From positions 62,001 through 126,000 of the forward strand of contig CAVVAB010000010.1 of NCBI GenBank assembly GCA_963746155.1: 64,000 nt of DNA. The letters run 5' to 3'. This document shows positions 7,849-18,166 of the stretch, piece after piece; the stretch's first letter is position 1; each line of letters opens with the position of its first letter. Below the pieces are notes generated by a model. It did no database searches. It was not told the DNA's origin and was given only the letters and a program-made list of their open reading frames with translations. The position numbers and the translations under genes are program-made. The stretch is from AC-32 sp963746155. Its GTDB lineage: Bacteria > Actinomycetota > Thermoleophilia > Gaiellales > Gaiellaceae.

Positions 7849-9149
7849 GTCTCCGCAACCGCGAGCTCGTGAACCTCGTCGTCGTCGGCGTGATGACCGC
7901 GATCGGGTTCGCGAGCGTCTACATCGCGCGACAGGCGGTCGTCTCGACGGCGTCGCTCTCGTACGCGGGGTTCTTCTTCGCGCTCTATCTCGCCGCACAT
8001 CTGGTCTGCCGCCTGACGGTGCCGTACGCCGACCCGTACCTGCTGCCGATGGCCGCGCTCCTGACCGCGATCGGCGTGACCGAGATCTACCGGCTGAACC
8101 CGACCGACGCGTTCCGCCAGAGCCTGTGGATCGTGGTCGCGCTCGGCGCCCTCGTCGTGACGCTGTTCCTCCTGCGACACGACTACCGGCGGCTGGAGAG
8201 CTACAAGTACCTCTTCGGCGTCGGCGCGATCGCGCTGCTCGTGCTCCCCGCATTCCCGGTGATCGGACAGTCGGTCAACGGCGCGCGCCTCTGGGTCCAC
8301 TTCGGCTCGCTGCAGTTCCAGCCGGGCGAGCTGGCGAAGGTGTTCCTGATCGTCTTCCTGGCCGGCTACCTGCGCGAGAAGCGCGAAGTGCTCGCCCAGG
8401 GGAGGCCGAAGGACTTCGGGCCGCTGCTCGTGATCTGGGGCTGCGCGATGCTCGTCCTCGTCGAGACGAACGACCTCGGCTCGGCGCTCCTCTACTTCGG
8501 GATCTTCCTGGCGATGCTCTACGTCGCGACCGGGCGAGCGCTGTTCGTCGCGATCGGCGGCGCGCTGTTCGTCGCCGGAGCCTACGGCGTGTATCACCTC
8601 GTCCCGCACGTCCGCGACCGCGTCACGATCTGGCTCCACCCCTGGACCGACCATCCCGTCTTCTGCGCGCTCAACGGGAAGGAGCTCCCGCGGCAGGACT
8701 GCGCCAGCTACCAGCTCGTGAAGTCGCTCTACTCGCTCGCGCACGGGAACTGGTTCGGCACCGGGCTCGGCCAGGGGACGTTCAAGACGACCGGCGGCCA
8801 CGACCTGATCCCTTCGCTGAACACCGACTTCATCTACTCGGCGCTCGCCCAGGAGCTCGGGCTCGTCGGCGCAGCCGCGCTGCTGCTCGTCTACATGGTG
8901 TTCGTCGCGAAGGGCATGCGGATCGCGATGCTGGCCCAGGACGGCTTCTCGAAGCTCCTCGCCGCCGGCCTGACGTTCGCGTTCGCGCTGCAGACGTTCC
9001 TGATCGTGGGCGGGATCCTGCGCCTGATCCCGCTGACCGGGATCACGCTCCCGTTCGTCAGCTACGGGGGCTCGAGCGTCGTCGCGAACTTCGTCCTGCT
9101 GGCAGGGCTGCTCCTCGTCTCCAACCGCGCGAACGCAGCCCGCCTGTGA
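7845..9149 (+). CDS. ftsW: SEDS peptidoglycan glycosyltransferase (FtsW/RodA family)
   Basis: 434 residues, polytopic with about twelve helices. Family landmarks are present: NGARLWVHFGSLQFQPGEL and KVFLIVFLAGYL in the central part, the Asp-containing NDLGSALL, and the C-terminal PLTGITLPFVSYGGSS. The substrate-side loop FGTGLGQG is also present. SEDS proteins polymerise lipid II with a partner class B PBP. Here the partner is encoded immediately downstream, overlapping by 4 nt, so this is the RodA-like elongation pair found in actinobacterial pknB clusters. FtsW versus RodA identity is not resolved by sequence alone, and rodA would be an equally valid symbol. Confidence 0.9.
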   Translation: MSLRNRELVNLVVVGVMTAIGFASVYIARQAVVSTASLSYAGFFFALYLAAHLVCRLTVPYADPYLLPMAALLTAIGVTEIYRLNPTDAFRQSLWIVVALGALVVTLFLLRHDYRRLESYKYLFGVGAIALLVLPAFPVIGQSVNGARLWVHFGSLQFQPGELAKVFLIVFLAGYLREKREVLAQGRPKDFGPLLVIWGCAMLVLVETNDLGSALLYFGIFLAMLYVATGRALFVAIGGALFVAGAYGVYHLVPHVRDRVTIWLHPWTDHPVFCALNGKELPRQDCASYQLVKSLYSLAHGNWFGTGLGQGTFKTTGGHDLIPSLNTDFIYSALAQELGLVGAAALLLVYMVFVAKGMRIAMLAQDGFSKLLAAGLTFAFALQTFLIVGGILRLIPLTGITLPFVSYGGSSVVANFVLLAGLLLVSNRANAARL

Positions 9150-10643
9150 ACCGCCAGATCGCACGCCTCGCGATCATCGGCCTCGGGCTGATCGCCTCGC
9201 TGATCGTCGCGACCACGTACTGGCAGACATGGGCGACAGCCGGGCTCGCCGACCGTCAGGACAACGAGATCCAGCGGGTCGCGCAGTTCTCGATCAAGCG
9301 CGGGCTGATTCGCGCCGCCGACGGGACGATCCTCGCCACGAACCGCCGCAGGCGGGTCGGCGGGCAGACGCTCTACTTCCGCCGCTACCCCCAGGGCGCC
9401 CTGTTCGCGAACGTCGTCGGCTACTCGACGCAGTCGCGGGCGCGGGCCGGGCTCGAAGCCTCGGAGAACGACTACCTGACGGGCTCGAACACGAACCTCA
9501 AGACCGTCATCGACCGGACGCTCGACAAGCTCCGCGGCGCGACGATCAAGGGCAACACGCTGTGGCTCACGCTGCGGCCCTCGGCGCAGCGCACGGCGAT
9601 GGCGGCGCTCAACGGGCAAGTGCGGGGCAGCCGTAGCCGTCGACATCCGCACGGGGGCGGTGCTCGTCATGGCGACGCGGCCGACCTACGATCCGAACCT
9701 GGTCGAGTCGAACTTCGGTCGCATCACCACGAGAGCGAGATCGTCGCCGTGCACGCCGACCTCGCCGCTCGTCAACCGCGCGACCGACGGGCTCTTCGTC
9801 CCGGGCTCGAGCTTCAAGGTCGTGACCGCGACGGCCGCGCTCGACTCGGGCCGCTACACGCCCGACTCGCGCTTCGTCGACCGCGGCTACTGCATCGAGT
9901 ACAGCAAGCAGGTCAAGAACTTCGGCGACCAGAACGGCCCCGAGGTCTTCGGGCCGGTCGACTTTCTCCAGGCGCTGGAGCACTCGATCAACGCCGTCTT
10001 CTGCGACGTGGGCAAGGCGATCGGCGCGCGGTCGATCCTGAACGCGGCCAAGCGCTACGGCTTCTACAAGGACCCACCGCTCGAGACCCCCGGCAACGAG
10101 CGCGCACCGAGCGGCCTCTACAAGAACGGCCGCCTCTTCGACCCGACGCAGCCGCAGTTCCAGGTCGATCCGGGCCGCCTCGCGTTCGGCCAGGAGCGGA
10201 TGCTCGTGACGCCGCTGCAGATGGCGATGGTCGCCTCGGGGGTCGCCAACCACGGAGTCGTCATGCGGCCGTTCGTCGTCGGCCGGGTGACCGCGCCCGA
10301 CGGCACCGTGATCAGCCGCACGAAACCGCGCAAGTACCACCGCGCGATGAAGACCACGACGGCGACTGCGCTGAACGAGATGATGCAGGCGGTCGTCACC
10401 GGCGGCACCGGCACCGCCGCGCAGATCCCGGGCGTCCGCGTCGCGGGCAAGACAGGCACCGCCGAGACCGGGGGGCCTGGTACGCCGAACACGACCTGGT
10501 TCATCGAGTTCGCGCCCGCCGACAACCCGCGCTACGCAGTCGCGGTCGTCCTCCAGAACCAGACCGGAACCGGCGGGACGACCGCCGCCCCGATCGCGAA
10601 GGAGATCATGCAGGCGCTGCTGGCCGGAAGGTCGAACCCCTAA
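9146..10643 (+). CDS. pbpA: Class B penicillin-binding protein, PbpA-like transpeptidase (one apparent +1 indel)
   Basis: GTG start overlaps the ftsW stop. A single N-terminal transmembrane helix (about 5–25) is followed by a PBP dimerisation region, then a transpeptidase domain with the SxxK serine in PGSSFKVVT, the SxN motif in EHSINAVF and the KTG triad AGKTGTAE. The frame changes once at about 9618–9627 in a GGGG run. Removing one G joins NGQ to a VAVDIRTGAVLVMATRPTYD segment that matches the family and gives 498 residues. The enzyme should cross-link nascent peptidoglycan with the SEDS partner. It has no PASTA domains. The stop lies 10 nt before pknB. Confidence 0.9.
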
Positions 10644-10653
10644 CCTCAATGAG

Positions 10654-12591
10654 ATGGCCGTCACGGACACGCTGATCGGGACCGTCTTCGACGGGCGCTA
10701 CATGATCGTCCGCAAGCTCGGCGCGGGCGGGATGGCGGACGTCTACCTGGCCGAGGACCAGGAGCTCGGCCGCCGCGTCGCGATCAAGATCCTCAACGAC
10801 CGCCACGCCGCCGACGAGCAGTTCGTCGAGCGCTTCCGCCGCGAGGCGAAGAACGCGGCCGGGCTCTCGCACCCGAACATCGTCCAGATCTACGACCGCG
10901 GGACCGCGGAAGGCACCTACTACATCGCGATGGAGTACCTCGACGGGCGCTCGCTCAAGGAGCTGATCGTCGGCCGCGGGCCCGCGCCGATCAAGCTCGC
11001 GATCGAGTACACCCGCGAGATCCTCGCCGCGGTCGGCTTCGCGCACCGGAACGGGATCGTCCACCGCGACATCAAGCCGCACAACGTGCTCTGCGGGCCC
11101 GAGGGCCGCTTGAAGGTGACGGACTTCGGGATCGCCCGCTCGGGCGCGAGCCAGATGACCGAGGTCGGCTCGATCATCGGCACGGCGCAGTACCTCTCGC
11201 CCGAGCAGGCGCGCGGCGCTCCGGTCGACCAGTCGTCCGACCTCTACTCGGTCGGCGTCGTGCTCTACGAGCTGCTCACCGGGCAGGTTCCGTTCACCGG
11301 AGACACGCCGCTCGAGATCGCGATGAAGCACCTCTCCACGATCCCGAGGCCGCCGTCCGAGCTTCGCGAGGATGTGCCGCACGACCTCGACCTGGTCGTC
11401 CTGCGCGCGCTCGCGAAGGAGCCGACCGACCGCTACCAGAGCGCCGAGGAGATGGACGCCGACCTCAACCGAGTGCTCGAGGGCCTGCCGGTCGGCGATG
11501 AGACGGCGAACGCGGCGACCGCGGTGCTTGCCGGAGCGGGCGTGATGGCAGCGGCGCCGACCTCCGTGATCGCGCGACCCGGCCGACACGGGAGCGACGA
11601 CGCCTCCGGGAGCGACGCCTCCGGCCGGCTACTACGGCTACGAGGGCCCGCCCAGGCGGCGACGGCCGATCTGGCCCTGGATCCTGGCCGTGCTGCTGCT
11701 CGCGGCGGCCGGGCTCGCGGCCTGGTTCGCCTACACGAAGATCCAGGACCAGCTGAACGCGAACGCAACGGTCGCCGTCCCGAACGTCCGCGACCTCCAC
11801 CAGTCGAATCGCCGTCGCGAAGATCGAGGCGGCCAACCTCGTCGCGCACGTGATCCACAGGCCGAGCGACACCGTCATGGCAGACATCGTCATGGACCAG
11901 AGCCCGGTCGCAGGCTTCCGCGCAGCCAAGAACAGCACCGTCGACATCACGGTCTCGTCCGGCAAGCCCAAGGTCGCAGGTGCCCGACGTGATGGGCAAG
12001 GACGCCACCGACGCCGAGGGCGCGCTGAGAGAGGCGGGGCTGGTGCCGAAGATCTTCTCGGTCCACTCCGGCAAGCCGCCCAACACCGTCACCGGCCAGG
12101 ATCCGCCGGCAGGCACGATGGTCGTCCAGGGCTCCCGCGTGCGGATCAACGTCTCGAGCGGGCCGACGCCGGTCTCGGTGCCGTACGTCGTCGGCCTGAC
12201 GTTCTCGAGCGCGAGCGCGCAGCTGCAGAGCGCAGGCTTCGGCGTCAGGCGAGCGAACGTCGACAGCAACGCGCCCAAGGACCAGGTCGTCGCGCAGGAT
12301 CCGACCGGCTCGGCCGCGCCGAACTCCACGATCATTCTCAGCGTCTCGAACGGCCCGCCCAGCTCGACCGTTCCGGACGTGACGAGCCAGGACCAGGACT
12401 CGGCGACCTCGACCCTCCAGAGCGCAGGCTTCAAGGTGCGCGTCCAGACGCAGGACGTGACCGACCCGGGCCTGGAGGGAATCGTCCTCTCGCAGACGCC
12501 GACCGGAGGGAGCAAGGCGCCGAAGGGCTCGACGATCACGATCGTCGTCGGCAGCTTCACCGTGCCCGGCCCGCCTCCGCCAACTCCGTGA
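10654..12591 (+). CDS. pknB: PknB-type Ser/Thr kinase with four PASTA repeats (three apparent +1 indels)
   Basis: The kinase domain (about 15–275) has GAGGMA (23–28), Lys45, HRDIKPHN and DFG. A Pro/Thr-rich juxtamembrane region, one transmembrane helix (WPWILAVLLLAAAGLAAW) and four extracytoplasmic PASTA repeats follow. The repeats start at VPNVRDL, VPDVMGK, VPYVVGL and VPDVTSQ. The frame shifts near 11578–11584 (CCC), 11808–11809 (AA) and 11975–11980. Each is one extra base, and after correction the protein is 644 residues with every PASTA intact. PASTA domains sense muropeptides or lipid II, and the kinase regulates wall synthesis with FhaA/FhaB, opposed by the PP2C. The stop overlaps the ddl start (GTGA). 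Confidence 0.92.
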
Positions 12592-13601
12592 GCCGGCGCA
12601 TCCGTGTCGCCGTCCTCCTGGGAGGGCGCTCGAGCGAGCACGACATCTCGCTCGCCTCGGCGCGCTCGGTGCTGGAGGCGCTCGACCCCGAGCGCTACGA
12701 GACGGTGCCGGTCGAGATCGGCCGCGACGGGCGCTGGGAGCTCGGCACGGGGGAGGCGCGTAGCGCTGCCGAGACGCTTCCGGTCCCGACCTCGAAGGTC
12801 CCCGCGGCGCTCGGCGAGGTGGACGTCGTCTTCCCGGTTCTCCATGGGCCGTTCGGCGAGGACGGGACCGTCCAGGGCCTGCTCGAGCTCGCAGGCGTGC
12901 CGTATGTGGGCGCGGGCGTGCTCGGCTCGGCGCTCGCGATGGACAAGGACGTCTTCAAGGCGGTCATGCGCGACCGCGGAGTTCCGGTCACGCGAAACAT
13001 CACGCTTCGGCACGGGCAGACCGCCGAGAACCCGTTCGGCTACCCGGTCTTCGTCAAGCCTGCGCGGCTCGGCTCCTCGGTTGGCATCTCCAAGGTGCTC
13101 TCCGAGGAGGAGCTTGCGCCCGCTGTCGAGCTCGCGTTCCAGCACGACGAGAAGGTGCTCGTCGAGGAGTTCGTCCCCGGCATCGAGGTCGAGTGCAGCG
13201 TGCTCGGCAACGAGGAGCCGATCGCGTCGCTTCCCGGCGAGATCGTCTCGCACGGCTTCGGCGGCAGCGACTGGTACGACTTCTCGGCCAAGTACGACGA
13301 CGGCGGGATGGATCTCGTGATCCCGCCGCGCCTGCCACAGGAGACGATCGAACGAGTGCAGGAGCTCGCCGTGCGCGCGTTCGTCGGCGGCGAGTGCGAG
13401 GGCATGGCGCGCGTGGACTTCTTCGTCCGAGACGACGGCGAGGTGCTCCTGAACGAGCTGAACACGATCCCGGGCTTCACCGCGACGAGCGTCTACGCGA
13501 AGCTGTTCGAGGCCTCGGGGATCCCCTACCCGGAGCTCGTCGACCGCCTCGTCCAGCTCGCCCTCGAGCGGCACGAACGCCGCTCACGCCTCCGCTACTA
13601 G
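12588..13601 (+). CDS. ddl: D-alanine–D-alanine ligase
   Basis: 337 residues from a GTG that overlaps the pknB stop. ATP-grasp enzyme with the N-terminal LLGGRSSEHDISLASA signature, VLHGPFGEDGTVQG, KPARLGSSVGISKV and the C-terminal ARVDFFV and LNELNTIPGFT metal-binding segments. It makes D-Ala-D-Ala for the UDP-MurNAc pentapeptide in the cytoplasm. The position at the end of the kinase/SEDS/PBP operon puts substrate supply and its regulators in one transcription unit. An Asp in place of the usual specificity residues was not seen, so a D-Ala-D-Lac role is not suggested. The 3' end overlaps the convergent cyclase-ATPase gene by 18 nt. Confidence 0.93.
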   Translation: MSRRIRVAVLLGGRSSEHDISLASARSVLEALDPERYETVPVEIGRDGRWELGTGEARSAAETLPVPTSKVPAALGEVDVVFPVLHGPFGEDGTVQGLLELAGVPYVGAGVLGSALAMDKDVFKAVMRDRGVPVTRNITLRHGQTAENPFGYPVFVKPARLGSSVGISKVLSEEELAPAVELAFQHDEKVLVEEFVPGIEVECSVLGNEEPIASLPGEIVSHGFGGSDWYDFSAKYDDGGMDLVIPPRLPQETIERVQELAVRAFVGGECEGMARVDFFVRDDGEVLLNELNTIPGFTATSVYAKLFEASGIPYPELVDRLVQLALERHERRSRLRY

Positions 13602-16600
13602 CTTCCTCGTCTGCTCCGCGTGCCAGTCGAGGCCGAAGCGTTTGAAGAGCACGGTCGCCTGCTCGAGCAGCCGTGGGTCGCCCTTCGCTCGGCCGAGGGC
13701 CCGAACCGCGAACGGCTCCAGCAGGGTGTTCGGCCGCGAGTACTCCGCGATCAGCGCCTCGAGCTGCTCGAGGCGCCCGAGCGCTCCGAGTCCGTCGAAG
13801 ACCGTGGTCACCGACGAGGCGAACCAGGTCATCCGCCTGGGCTGAGCCTCCGCGTCGAGCTGGCGCGCGACCTCGTCGAGGTCGCCCCGCGCGAGCGCCA
13901 GCTGCAGGATCGGCCCGCCCAGGACGAGCCCGTGCCCCTCCATCCATAGCTCTCTCGCCCGCTCCTCGAGGCGACGGGCTCCATCGTCGTCGCCCGCGTA
14001 GGCGTGTGCGAGGGCGCAGAGGAGGAGCGACCGTGCACTGCGGACGCACGGGGTCTCGACGTTGGCATCGACCCGCTCCCGGACCGTGGGCTCCAGCTCG
14101 AGGACGCGGTCCCAACCTCCGCGGAACTCCTCGAGCTCGCACGCGACGGCGATTCCGTGCACGCGGTGGTGCGGCGTCAGCTGGTCGCTGATCCTGCTGA
14201 AGTCGACGGTGAGCACCTCGGCCTCGTTAAACCGGCCGAGCAGGGACATCGCGGGGACCGCGGCAAGGTAGGCGTCGCCGGCGATGTCCGGGTCCTTCAC
14301 CCTCTCCACGAGCTCCAGAGAGTGACTGGCGTGAGTCATCGCCTGGTCGTACTCGCCGTCGCGTGACGCCTCGAACGCGAGCGCGATGAGCGCTACCGCG
14401 TGCAGGTCGTCGTCGCCCTGCCGCTCTGCGATGGCGGCCGCCTCCACGGCCTCGGCCTTCGACCCGCCGCCCGGCCAGAGGGAGCTAGCAAGGAGCGCCT
14501 TCGCCCTCCCTGTGCTCCCGGGCGAGGTGAGTTGCATGCCTTGCTCGATCCACGACTCGACCCGGCCCTCTTTCGGGTACGTCCGCCACATCCCGACGCG
14601 TCCGGTCGAGTGCAGCGCGAGGCCCGCGTACATCTCGCCCTTCAGGAGCGGATCGTCGGCGAGGTCGATCGCGGTCTCCATCGCCTCCACGAGGCGCTCG
14701 CCGTCGAAGCGCAGACCGTGGGCGTCGGCGAGCTCCCACCAGAGCTTCGCCAGCTCGGTGCGGTCGCCCTCGAGCTCGATCGCTCGGCGGTAGAAGCCGA
14801 TCGCATCCTCGAGCTCGTACCGGCCCACGGCCAGCGCGGCCGCCCGGCGTAGCCACAAGCCCGCCTGCACCCGAAGGGCAGCTGCCTCGGCCTCGTCGTC
14901 GGCCCAGGCCAGGTCTGCGTCCTCTGGCCGCACCGCCTCCGCGTAGTGGTGGGCGAGCAGCGGTGCAAGCTCGTCGCGCTCGGCCGTTGAGCCTTCGAGC
15001 CAGCGCGCGAAGTTCGCGTGCAGTCGCGCCCGCCGAGCTCGGGGCAGGCTCTCGTAGGCAACCTCGCGGGTGAGCGCGTGCTTGATCGCGTACTCGCGCT
15101 CGCCCGGCATCGACGAGCCTGCCCGGCGGCGGACGAAGTCGCGCTCCTCGAGCACCCGCAGGTCGGGCTTTCCCTGCACGAGCTCGTAGACGGGACCCGG
15201 CCAGAAGACGCGGCCGATCACCGAGGCGGCCTGCAGCGCCTCCTTCTCGGCCGGCTCCAGCAGATCGATCCGCGCGGCGAGCACCGCCTGCACGGAGTCG
15301 GGCACCTCGAAGTCGCCCGGCAGCTGCTCGATGGTCCACGCGCCGTTGTCCAGGCGCAGGAGGCCCCGGTCGATCAGCGTCGCGAGCAGCTCCTCGACGA
15401 AGAACGGATTCCCCTCCGCCCGCTCGACGACGACCCTGCGCAGGTCTCCGGGGAGCTCGGCGGCCATAAGCTCGTCGAGCAGCCGCACCGCGTCCTCCGC
15501 GGAGAGCGCCTCGAGCTCGATCAGCTCCGCCGACCCGCGTGAGCTCCAGCCCGGACGGGTGTCGAGCAGCTCGGGTCGAGCCGTCGCGATCAGGAGCAGC
15601 GGCCCCTGAACGTCCTCTATCAGGCGCTCCAGGAGCTCTAGCAGCTGGTCGTCCGCCCAGTGGACGTCCTCCACGAGGACGACGAGCGGGCGCTCCGAGC
15701 TCACGTCGCCGAGAAACTCGGACCAGGCGTCCTGGAACCGGTCGCGCACGAGCAGCGGGTGCAGCCCTTCGGCAACGTCGAGGCCGAGCGTGAGCGCGAG
15801 AAACCGCCTATCGCCGAGGACCTCGAGCGTCCTTCCCGCGGACTCTCCCTCGAGGATCCCGAAGTGCTCGCGCAGCAGCTCGGCGAGCGGCCAGTACGTG
15901 ATGCCCTGGCCGTACGGAAGGCACCGGCCCGTGCGGCGCAGCGGCTCGGGCTCTTCGTCCGAGAGCCGGTCCCAGAGCTCCCGTACGAGACGGCTCTTGC
16001 CGACACCCGCGTCGCCGAGGATCGTCACCACCCTCGGCCGTCGCTCATCCACCACCGCGCGATAGGCGCCGAGCAGGCGCTCGAGCTCCGCGTCACGGCC
16101 GACGAACGCGGGGCGCAGCCCGCTCACCCCGCGCGGCCGCATCAGCGACAGCCCGCGCAGAAGCCGGCGGCAACGAACTCCGCCTGGCTTGCCCTTCGCC
16201 TCGATCGTCTGGCTCTCCCCGAACTCGAACGCGCCGCGGGCCGCGGCGACGGTCCGCTCTCCGACGAGGATCTCGCCCGGCTCGGCGCCCTGCTCGAGCC
16301 GCGCGGCAACGTTGACGGGATCGCCGGTCACGAACGAGCTGCCCTCGCGCGGCTGGCCGACGACGACCTCGCCGGTGTTGATCCCGACGCGAAGCTGCAG
16401 TCGCTCGTCCAGCTCACGCACCCGCCGCAGCATCGCCAGCGCCGCGTGCAGCGCCCGCTCGGCGTGGTCCTCGAGCGCCGCCGGCGCGCCGAACGCGGCC
16501 ATCACCGCATCGCCCGCGAACTTCTCGAGCGTGCCGCCTGCGTGCTCGACCTCCTCGGCCATCGCGTCGTAGAAGCGGTTCAGGAGCGCGCGGGTCCGCT

Positions 16601-16691
16601 CCGGGTCCTGCGAGTCGCCGAGCTCCGTCGAGCCGACGAGGTCCGCGAACAGCACCGTTGCGAGCTTTCGCTCCTCGACCGCCTCCGCCAT
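13584..16691 (-). CDS. Class III nucleotide cyclase domain fused to AAA ATPase and TPR-like region
   Basis: 1035 residues. An N-terminal class III adenylate/guanylate cyclase domain (about 8–175) has the metal Asp in FADLVGST (15–22), KFAGDAVMAAF (57–67) with the second Asp, and GINTGEVVVG. A second domain is a STAND-type/AAA ATPase with Walker A GDAGVGKS (226–233) and Walker B VVLVEDVHWAD. The C-terminal 500 residues are helical repeats resembling TPR units. Such cyclase–ATPase–TPR proteins are abundant in actinobacteria and presumed signal integrators, but their inputs are unknown. No C-terminal LuxR DNA-binding domain is present. The ATG is preceded by a 14-nt gap to the upstream kinase gene on the same strand. 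Confidence 0.87.
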   Translation of the reverse strand: MAEAVEERKLATVLFADLVGSTELGDSQDPERTRALLNRFYDAMAEEVEHAGGTLEKFAGDAVMAAFGAPAALEDHAERALHAALAMLRRVRELDERLQLRVGINTGEVVVGQPREGSSFVTGDPVNVAARLEQGAEPGEILVGERTVAAARGAFEFGESQTIEAKGKPGGVRCRRLLRGLSLMRPRGVSGLRPAFVGRDAELERLLGAYRAVVDERRPRVVTILGDAGVGKSRLVRELWDRLSDEEPEPLRRTGRCLPYGQGITYWPLAELLREHFGILEGESAGRTLEVLGDRRFLALTLGLDVAEGLHPLLVRDRFQDAWSEFLGDVSSERPLVVLVEDVHWADDQLLELLERLIEDVQGPLLLIATARPELLDTRPGWSSRGSAELIELEALSAEDAVRLLDELMAAELPGDLRRVVVERAEGNPFFVEELLATLIDRGLLRLDNGAWTIEQLPGDFEVPDSVQAVLAARIDLLEPAEKEALQAASVIGRVFWPGPVYELVQGKPDLRVLEERDFVRRRAGSSMPGEREYAIKHALTREVAYESLPRARRARLHANFARWLEGSTAERDELAPLLAHHYAEAVRPEDADLAWADDEAEAAALRVQAGLWLRRAAALAVGRYELEDAIGFYRRAIELEGDRTELAKLWWELADAHGLRFDGERLVEAMETAIDLADDPLLKGEMYAGLALHSTGRVGMWRTYPKEGRVESWIEQGMQLTSPGSTGRAKALLASSLWPGGGSKAEAVEAAAIAERQGDDDLHAVALIALAFEASRDGEYDQAMTHASHSLELVERVKDPDIAGDAYLAAVPAMSLLGRFNEAEVLTVDFSRISDQLTPHHRVHGIAVACELEEFRGGWDRVLELEPTVRERVDANVETPCVRSARSLLLCALAHAYAGDDDGARRLEERARELWMEGHGLVLGGPILQLALARGDLDEVARQLDAEAQPRRMTWFASSVTTVFDGLGALGRLEQLEALIAEYSRPNTLLEPFAVRALGRAKGDPRLLEQATVLFKRFGLDWHAEQTRKLVAEA

Positions 16692-16705
16692 GTGTTGATT
16701 GTCTC

Positions 16706-18139
16706 TCAGCTGCCGCGCGCCGTGACCTCGTTCACGTGAACGCTCTCGTTCTGGCCGAGCGACGTGATCCAGACGACGTAGTAGCGCGCCTTGCCGTCGA
16801 CCGTGAAGGTGGTCTGCCTCCCAACGAGCTTCGAACCCGAGACGGAGGTAAACGTGCCCGTCGGCGACGGGCCGGCCTGAATCACGGCCGTGAAGCCCGG
16901 AGTGTCCGTCGTCACGACAACCGTCGAGAGCTTCCGTACCCGACCCGCGTCGAGAACGAGCCCAACGCCGGGTTTGTTGAAGGCCTGGTAGTGCTCGGTC
17001 CGCCAGTAGGTGGCGGGATTCCCGTCGGTCGCCTCGGCGGCGGTCTCGTCGTGCTCCTGCCCGTCGCCCGGCGGCGGGTCGTAGGCCGAGAAGGCCTTCA
17101 GCGGGACCGCGATGACCTTCGCCGCATGCTTCGTCGGCAGGCCGGGAATGTTCGGCGTGGTGCCGGTCAGCGCGAACAGGACCGCGAAGGCGCCTGCCAG
17201 CAGCGCGAGGCCCGCGAGCACCAGCAGGAGCGGCCCGACGAACTGGCGCTGCGGGGTGTACCCGTCAGGCGGCGGCGGGACGAGCAGCGTCGCGTCGCTC
17301 GGCCCGGTTCCGTTCCCGCCGAGCTCGTCACGGCAGGCCTGGAGCTCGCGCGCGAACTCGTCCATCGAGGCGAAGCGGTCGCGTGGGCTCTTGGCGGTCG
17401 CGCGCCGGATCGCGGAGTCCAGGCGCGGCGAGACGTCGCGCCGCCGCTCCCGCACGCCGGGCGCCGGGTCGTTGATGTGACGAAGCGCAACCGCGACGAA
17501 GTTGTCGCCGTGGAACGGAACGTCGGCGATCAGCAGCTCGTAGAGGACGATCCCCAATGAGTAGACGTCCGTCTGCGCGGTTGCCTTGTCGCCGCGCGCC
17601 TGCTCGGGCGCGATGTAGTCGCTCGTGCCCATCACCGTCCCCGTCTGGGTAAATCCGTCGACGTCGAGCGCCCGCGCGATCCCGAAGTCGGTCACCTTCA
17701 CCTCGCCCCCCTCGGCGAGGAGCACGTTCTGCGGCTTGACGTCGCGGTGCACGAGGCCGTGGTGGTGCGCAAACGCCAGCGCGTGGGCAACCGGCAGCAC
17801 GAGGTCGAGCGCCTCTCGCTCGGGCAGCTGGCCCTTCCGCTCGACAAGCGCCTTCAGGTTCTCGCCGTCGATGTACTCGAAGACGATGAACTGGCGGCCG
17901 TCCTGCTCGCCGCGGTCGATCACCGTGACGATGTTCGGGTGCGAGAGCTGCGCGACCGCACGCGCCTCGCTGCGGAAGCGCTCGACGTGCTCGCCATCCG
18001 CGGACAGCTGCTCGTGCAGGATCTTCAGCGCGACCTGGCGCTCGAGCAGCCGGTCGTCCGCGCGGTAGACGCTCGACATCCCGCCGGAGCCGACGAGCTC
18101 CTCGAGCTCGTACCGCTCCGCGATGATCTGGCCGACCAC
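16706..18139 (-). CDS. Ser/Thr protein kinase with discoidin-like ectodomain
   Basis: 477 residues. A complete kinase domain (about 8–270) carries GSGGMSSV (17–24), Lys39, HRDVKPQN and DFG with GTSDYIAPEQ. A Pro-rich stretch and one transmembrane helix (about 304–328) follow. The extracytoplasmic 140 residues have no PASTA. They contain ATDGNPATYWRTEHYQ and LSTVVVTTDTPG, a pattern resembling F5/8-type C (discoidin-like) carbohydrate-binding folds. This implies a receptor kinase that reads a surface sugar or wall polymer, which is inference from fold-like motifs. Similar kinases with this tail occur in actinobacteria. The gene sits upstream of the cyclase-ATPase on the same strand and may be co-transcribed with it. 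Confidence 0.85.
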   Translation of the reverse strand: MVGQIIAERYELEELVGSGGMSSVYRADDRLLERQVALKILHEQLSADGEHVERFRSEARAVAQLSHPNIVTVIDRGEQDGRQFIVFEYIDGENLKALVERKGQLPEREALDLVLPVAHALAFAHHHGLVHRDVKPQNVLLAEGGEVKVTDFGIARALDVDGFTQTGTVMGTSDYIAPEQARGDKATAQTDVYSLGIVLYELLIADVPFHGDNFVAVALRHINDPAPGVRERRRDVSPRLDSAIRRATAKSPRDRFASMDEFARELQACRDELGGNGTGPSDATLLVPPPPDGYTPQRQFVGPLLLVLAGLALLAGAFAVLFALTGTTPNIPGLPTKHAAKVIAVPLKAFSAYDPPPGDGQEHDETAAEATDGNPATYWRTEHYQAFNKPGVGLVLDAGRVRKLSTVVVTTDTPGFTAVIQAGPSPTGTFTSVSGSKLVGRQTTFTVDGKARYYVVWITSLGQNESVHVNEVTARGS

Positions 18140-18166
18140 GGCGAGATTGTGCCCGTAGCGGCGAGG

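Noticed and set aside
9146..12591. pbpA and pknB as pseudogenes
   Set aside because: All catalytic motifs and PASTA repeats are intact on both sides of each indel, and neighbours overlap the corrected ends exactly.
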